A stretch of DNA of 7,709 nucleotides from Conexibacter sp. Lineage in GTDB: Bacteria; Actinomycetota; Thermoleophilia; Solirubrobacterales; Solirubrobacteraceae. Location of the stretch: the NCBI GenBank assembly GCA_025964055.1, contig JAOPZP010000116.1, forward strand, positions 1 through 7,709, given 5' to 3'. Both the position numbers and the translations under genes were made by a program. Positions 4,627 to 7,709 of this stretch are shown piece by piece. A model generated the notes under the pieces. It was not told the DNA's origin. It searched no databases and saw only the letters and a program-made list of their open reading frames with translations. The first letter of the stretch is position 1. Every line of letters starts with the position of its first letter.

Positions 4627-5780
4627 TGCCCCGACGCCTCCTCGTGCTCGGCTCCACCGGGTCGATCGGCACCCAGGCGCTCGACGTGGTCTCCCGCACC
4701 GACGATCTCGAGATCGTCGGGCTGAGCGCGGCGCGCTCGTGGGAGGCCCTGATCGAGCAGGCCACGCGCACCGGCGTGCGCCGCATCGCGATCGCCGATC
4801 GCGACGCCGCCGCGCGCGCCGCCGAGGCGTGGACCGACGGTGAGGTGCTCGTCGGCGCCGAGGGCCTGGTCCAGCTCGTCCTCGAGTCCGGCGCCGACCT
4901 CGTCCTCAACGCGCTCGTCGGCTCGGCCGGCCTCGGGCCGACCGTCGCCGCGCTCGGCGAGGGCATCGACCTCGCGCTCGCCAACAAGGAGTCGCTGGTC
5001 GTGGGCGGCGAGCTTGTCACCCAGCTGGCCGAGGCCACCGGCGCGCAGCTGCTGCCGGTCGACTCCGAGCACGCCGCGCTGCACCACCTGCTCAACGGCG
5101 TGCCGGCCGGCGCGCTGGAGCGCATGACGATCACCGCGTCGGGCGGCCCGTTCCGCGGCCGCAGCACCGCCGAGCTGGCCGACGTGACGATCGAGCAGGC
5201 GCTGAACCACCCGACCTGGTCGATGGGCGGCAAGATCACCATCGACTCGGCCACGTTGATGAACAAGGGCCTGGAGGTCATCGAGGCCCATCACCTGTTC
5301 GGCGTGGCCTACGACAAGATCGACGTGGTCGTCCACCCGCAGTCGATCATCCACGCGCTGGTCGAGACCGCCGACGGCGCACAGCTCGCCCACCTCGGCC
5401 TGCCGGACATGCGCATCGCGATCGCCTACGCGCTGCACCATCCCGACATCGTGGCGCTGCCGACCAAGCGCCTGAACCTCGCCGAGATCGGCTCCCTGAC
5501 CTTCGAGCCCGTCGACGACGCGGCCTTCCCCTGCCTGGGCCTCTGCCGCCAGGCCGCGCTGGCCGGCGGCACCGCGCCCTGCGTGCTCAACGCCGCCAAC
5601 GAGGTCGCCGTGCACGCCTTCCTCAACGGGCGCCTGCCGTTCACCGGCATCGCCGAGGTCATCGACGCGACGCTGCAGGAGCTGCCCGGCGGCCCCGTCC
5701 GCGCCTTCGAGTCGCTCTTCGACGCCGACCGCGAGGCCCGCGAGCTGGCCGGCGAGCAGATCGGAGCACGCGCCTCGTGA
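4626..5780 (+). CDS. dxr: 1-deoxy-D-xylulose 5-phosphate reductoisomerase
   Basis: Dxr (IspC) rearranges and reduces DXP to 2-C-methyl-D-erythritol 4-phosphate with NADPH and a divalent metal. This is the committed step of the MEP isoprenoid pathway and takes place in the cytoplasm. The 384-residue product is near family length (E. coli 398). The N-terminal NADPH-binding domain opens with GSTGSIG at 9-15. ANKES lies at 119-123, and the metal ligands are Asp146 and Glu148 in VDSEH. The substrate/flexible-loop region has TASGGPFRG and NHPTWSMGGKITIDSATLMNKGLE, with third ligand Glu217. HPQSIIHALVE and the C-terminal NAANEVAVHAFL follow. All catalytic residues I can recognise are present. ATG 4626 gives the normal N-terminus; TTG 4596 would add ten unrelated residues. 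It supplies precursor for the upstream uppS product and overlaps rseP by 4 nt (GTGA). Confidence 0.97.
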   Translation: MPRRLLVLGSTGSIGTQALDVVSRTDDLEIVGLSAARSWEALIEQATRTGVRRIAIADRDAAARAAEAWTDGEVLVGAEGLVQLVLESGADLVLNALVGSAGLGPTVAALGEGIDLALANKESLVVGGELVTQLAEATGAQLLPVDSEHAALHHLLNGVPAGALERMTITASGGPFRGRSTAELADVTIEQALNHPTWSMGGKITIDSATLMNKGLEVIEAHHLFGVAYDKIDVVVHPQSIIHALVETADGAQLAHLGLPDMRIAIAYALHHPDIVALPTKRLNLAEIGSLTFEPVDDAAFPCLGLCRQAALAGGTAPCVLNAANEVAVHAFLNGRLPFTGIAEVIDATLQELPGGPVRAFESLFDADREARELAGEQIGARAS

Positions 5781-6859
5781 GCTGGCTCCTCGCCTTCGTC
5801 GGCTTCGCCGCGCTGATCATCCTGCACGAGTTCGGCCACTTCGCCGCGGCCAAGGCCGTCGGCATGCGCGTCGAGCGCTTTGCGCTCTTCTTCCCGCCGC
5901 TGCTGTTCACGGTCAAGCGCGGCGAGACCGAGTACGGCGTCGGCGCCATCCCGCTCGGCGGCTACGTGAAGATCACCGGCATGAACCCGGCGGAGGAGAT
6001 CCCGCCGGAGCACGCCCACCGCGCCTACTACCGCCAGCCGGTCTGGAAGCGCCTGGTCGTCATCGGCGCCGGGCCGGCCATGAACGTCCTCGTCGCGTTC
6101 CTGATCCTCTTCTCGCTGTTCGCGTTCAAGGGCGAGCCCGTCGTGAACTCCACCGTCGGGGCGGTCCAGCCGGCGTCGGCCGCCGCCGGCGTCCTCAAGC
6201 CGGGCGACAAGATCGTCGCGGTCGACGGCGTCAAGGGCGCCCCCGAGGTCCTGCGCACCCGCATCAACACGCACACGTGCGCGGGCGGCGCCAAGGTCGA
6301 CAAGTGCGTCGCCGCGACGCCCGCCAAGGTGACCGTGCAGCGCGCCGGGCGCACGGTGGTCCTCGACGTCAGCCCGCGCTACGACAAGACGGCCGGGCGC
6401 ATGCTGCTGGGCTTCTCCTTCGGCGGGACCTACCACCCGCTGCCGGTCGGCGAGTCGGCGAGCCGGTCGGTCACCGGCATGTGGAACGTCACGACCGCCA
6501 CGGTCGACGCCGTCACGCGCCTCTTCTACGACAGCTCGGCCCGCAAGAACCTCTCCGGCGTCGTCGGCTCCTACGAGACGACGCGCCAGTCCTTCGCCGC
6601 CGACGACGTGGAGCGGGGGATCACGATCCTCGCCCTGATCTCGCTGTCGCTGGCCATCGTCAACCTGTTCCCCTTCCTTCCCCTGGACGGAGGCCATATC
6701 TTCTGGGCGCTGGCGGAGAAGGTGCGCCGTCGCCCGATTCCGTTCCGCGTCATGGAGCAGGCCAGCTACGTGGGGTTCGTCTTGGTCATCCTGCTGTTCG
6801 CCGTTGGGTTGACCAACGACATCGGCCGGCTCCAAGATGGCGGCTTCAGCATGAAGTGA
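5777..6859 (+). CDS. rseP: RIP metalloprotease RseP (site-2 protease family)
   Basis: This is an intramembrane zinc metalloprotease that cleaves anti-sigma factors or remnant peptides within the membrane. The 360-residue product has HEFGH at 17-21 in the first membrane segment (zinc ligands His17 and His21, catalytic Glu18) and GAGPAMNVLVAF in the second segment. A single PDZ domain spans roughly 118-200, with GVLKPGDKIVAVDG. The NLFPFLPLDGG motif at 296-306 supplies the third metal ligand Asp304, and a final membrane helix lies near 330-350. E. coli RseP has two PDZ domains and about 450 residues; one PDZ is usual for actinobacterial and other short forms. The PDZ region contains two cysteines (Cys168 and Cys177), a possible extracytoplasmic disulfide loop. 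The GTG start overlaps the dxr stop by 4 nt, with GGAG at 5763-5766, so the pair is coupled. Its substrate cannot be inferred here, because no sigma or anti-sigma gene is in the window. Confidence 0.95.
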   Translation: MSWLLAFVGFAALIILHEFGHFAAAKAVGMRVERFALFFPPLLFTVKRGETEYGVGAIPLGGYVKITGMNPAEEIPPEHAHRAYYRQPVWKRLVVIGAGPAMNVLVAFLILFSLFAFKGEPVVNSTVGAVQPASAAAGVLKPGDKIVAVDGVKGAPEVLRTRINTHTCAGGAKVDKCVAATPAKVTVQRAGRTVVLDVSPRYDKTAGRMLLGFSFGGTYHPLPVGESASRSVTGMWNVTTATVDAVTRLFYDSSARKNLSGVVGSYETTRQSFAADDVERGITILALISLSLAIVNLFPFLPLDGGHIFWALAEKVRRRPIPFRVMEQASYVGFVLVILLFAVGLTNDIGRLQDGGFSMK

Positions 6860-6877
6860 CCAACTGGGGAGGGGCAG

Positions 6878-7709
6878 ATGGAGAGCAGCACGACGCCGAA
6901 GCGGGGCGTGGACGCCGCGACGATCGCGGAGGCGTTCCGGCTCACCGCCGAGCAGCGCGCCGACCAGGTCGCCGTCCGCACCAAGGGCGATGCCGTCTCC
7001 TGGACCTGGGGCGAGCTGCGCACGCGCGTCGACCGCCTCGCCGGGAGCCTGGCCGCGCTGGGGCTGCGCAAGGGCGACACGATCGCCCTGATGCTTGGCA
7101 ACCGCCCCGAGTTCCACCAGGCCGACCTCGCGGCGATGATGGTGGGCGCGACGCCGTTCTCCATCTACATGACGTACGCGCCGAACCAGATCGAGTACGT
7201 CGTCGGTGACGCCGGCGCGCGGATCATCGTGACCGAGGAGCAGTTCCTCGACAACGTGCTCGAGGCGCGCAAGACGCTGCCGGATCTCGAGCACGTGATC
7301 GTCGTCGACGGCGACGACCCGCCCGAGGGCGTCACGCGCCTCGACGAGCTGCCCGAGAACGCCGACTTCGACGTCGACGCGTCGATCGCCCAGCTCGGCC
7401 CCGAGGACGTGCTGACGCTCATCTACACGTCGGGCACCACCGGGCCGCCCAAGGGCGTCGAGCTCGCGCACCGCAACCTGCTGGCCGCGGTGGCCGGGAT
7501 CGAGGACATCGTCCAGTTCCCCGACGGCGCGCGGGTGATCTCGTGGCTGCCCAATGCGCACATCGCCGAGCGCGCCGCGCATCACTACCTGCCGATCGTC
7601 TTCGGCTTCCAGGTCACCTGCTGTCCCAACCCGCGCGACATCATCGCGTTCCTGCCCGAGGTGCGCCCGCACTGGTTCTTCGCGGTCCCGCGCATCTGGG
7701 AGAAGCTGA
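6878..7709 (+). CDS. AMP-dependent long-chain acyl-CoA synthetase (5' part, cut by window end)
   Basis: The 277 visible residues are the N-terminal half of an adenylate-forming enzyme that activates a carboxylate (probably a fatty acid) with ATP and CoA. VSWTWGELRTRVDRLA and LRKGDTIALMLGNRPEF are typical of the N-terminal domain. The ATP-phosphate-binding P-loop YTSGTTGPPKG lies at 183-193. Next comes SWLPNAHIAERAAHHY, a variant of the LPLAHIxER motif of long-chain acyl-CoA synthetases, and then FFAVPRIWEKL just before the edge. These favour the FadD15-like long-chain group over acetyl- or short-chain ligases, but the specificity-determining C-terminal half is missing. ATG 6878 has a strong GGGGAGGGG (6866-6874) immediately upstream and lies 18 nt after rseP, so it may share the transcript. 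This position after rseP is often held by ispG or proS in other bacteria. The reading frame is still open at 7709. Confidence 0.92.
   Translation, partial: MESSTTPKRGVDAATIAEAFRLTAEQRADQVAVRTKGDAVSWTWGELRTRVDRLAGSLAALGLRKGDTIALMLGNRPEFHQADLAAMMVGATPFSIYMTYAPNQIEYVVGDAGARIIVTEEQFLDNVLEARKTLPDLEHVIVVDGDDPPEGVTRLDELPENADFDVDASIAQLGPEDVLTLIYTSGTTGPPKGVELAHRNLLAAVAGIEDIVQFPDGARVISWLPNAHIAERAAHHYLPIVFGFQVTCCPNPRDIIAFLPEVRPHWFFAVPRIWEKL

Noticed and set aside
5426..7672. 748-codon open frame on the minus strand across dxr, rseP and the acyl-CoA synthetase
   Set aside because: It lies opposite three well-supported genes and its translation is a low-complexity Arg/Asp/Gly/His-rich string with no motif. 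This is the expected effect of very high GC at third codon positions.

Overview
The window is a very GC-rich (about 70% by eye), densely packed piece of bacterial chromosome in which every gene reads left to right. It is the widespread translation / envelope-precursor cluster: the 3' end of a gene that is almost certainly rpsB, then tsf, pyrH, frr, uppS, cdsA, an uncommon extra gene, dxr, rseP, and the 5' part of an acyl-CoA synthetase gene cut by the window edge. The short EF-Ts, frequent GTG/TTG starts, extreme GC, possible leaderless promoters and the FadD15-like acyl-CoA synthetase suggest a high-GC Actinomycetota. A Thermoleophilia/Solirubrobacterales-type organism is my best guess, but it is an impression rather than a proof.

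Region 1 (1-2221) is translation and nucleotide supply. It holds an Ala/Pro/acid-rich tail of ribosomal protein S2, elongation factor Ts, UMP kinase (TTG start, behind a small inverted repeat) and ribosome recycling factor, whose start overlaps the end of pyrH by 8 nt. Region 2 (2222-3899) begins with a 115-nt gap of imperfect repeats and short hairpins. It then encodes a cis-prenyltransferase (undecaprenyl diphosphate synthase type) and CDP-diglyceride synthase, which feed cell-wall lipid carrier and phospholipid synthesis.

Region 3 (3881-4588) is the unusual part. A 235-residue protein overlaps the end of cdsA and looks like a shortened ADP-ribosylglycohydrolase (DraG/ARH fold) whose two metal-binding aspartate motifs are both missing. 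It carries four in-frame copies of the palindrome GGGGGACAGTCCCC, read as Gly-Gly-Gln-Ser-Pro, at the point where the first active-site segment should continue. Region 4 (4612-6859) has a possible leaderless promoter, then dxr (isoprenoid precursor synthesis by the MEP pathway) coupled by a 4-nt overlap to rseP (site-2 intramembrane protease). Region 5 (6878-end) starts the acyl-CoA synthetase behind a strong Shine-Dalgarno sequence.

The genes fit one theme: Dxr makes isoprenoid precursor, UppS polymerises it into the wall lipid carrier, CdsA makes activated phospholipid precursor, RseP acts in the membrane, and the acyl-CoA synthetase activates fatty acids. I saw no RNA gene, CRISPR array, insertion sequence, attachment site or convincing rho-independent terminator. 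No gene-free stretch exceeds about 115 nt.
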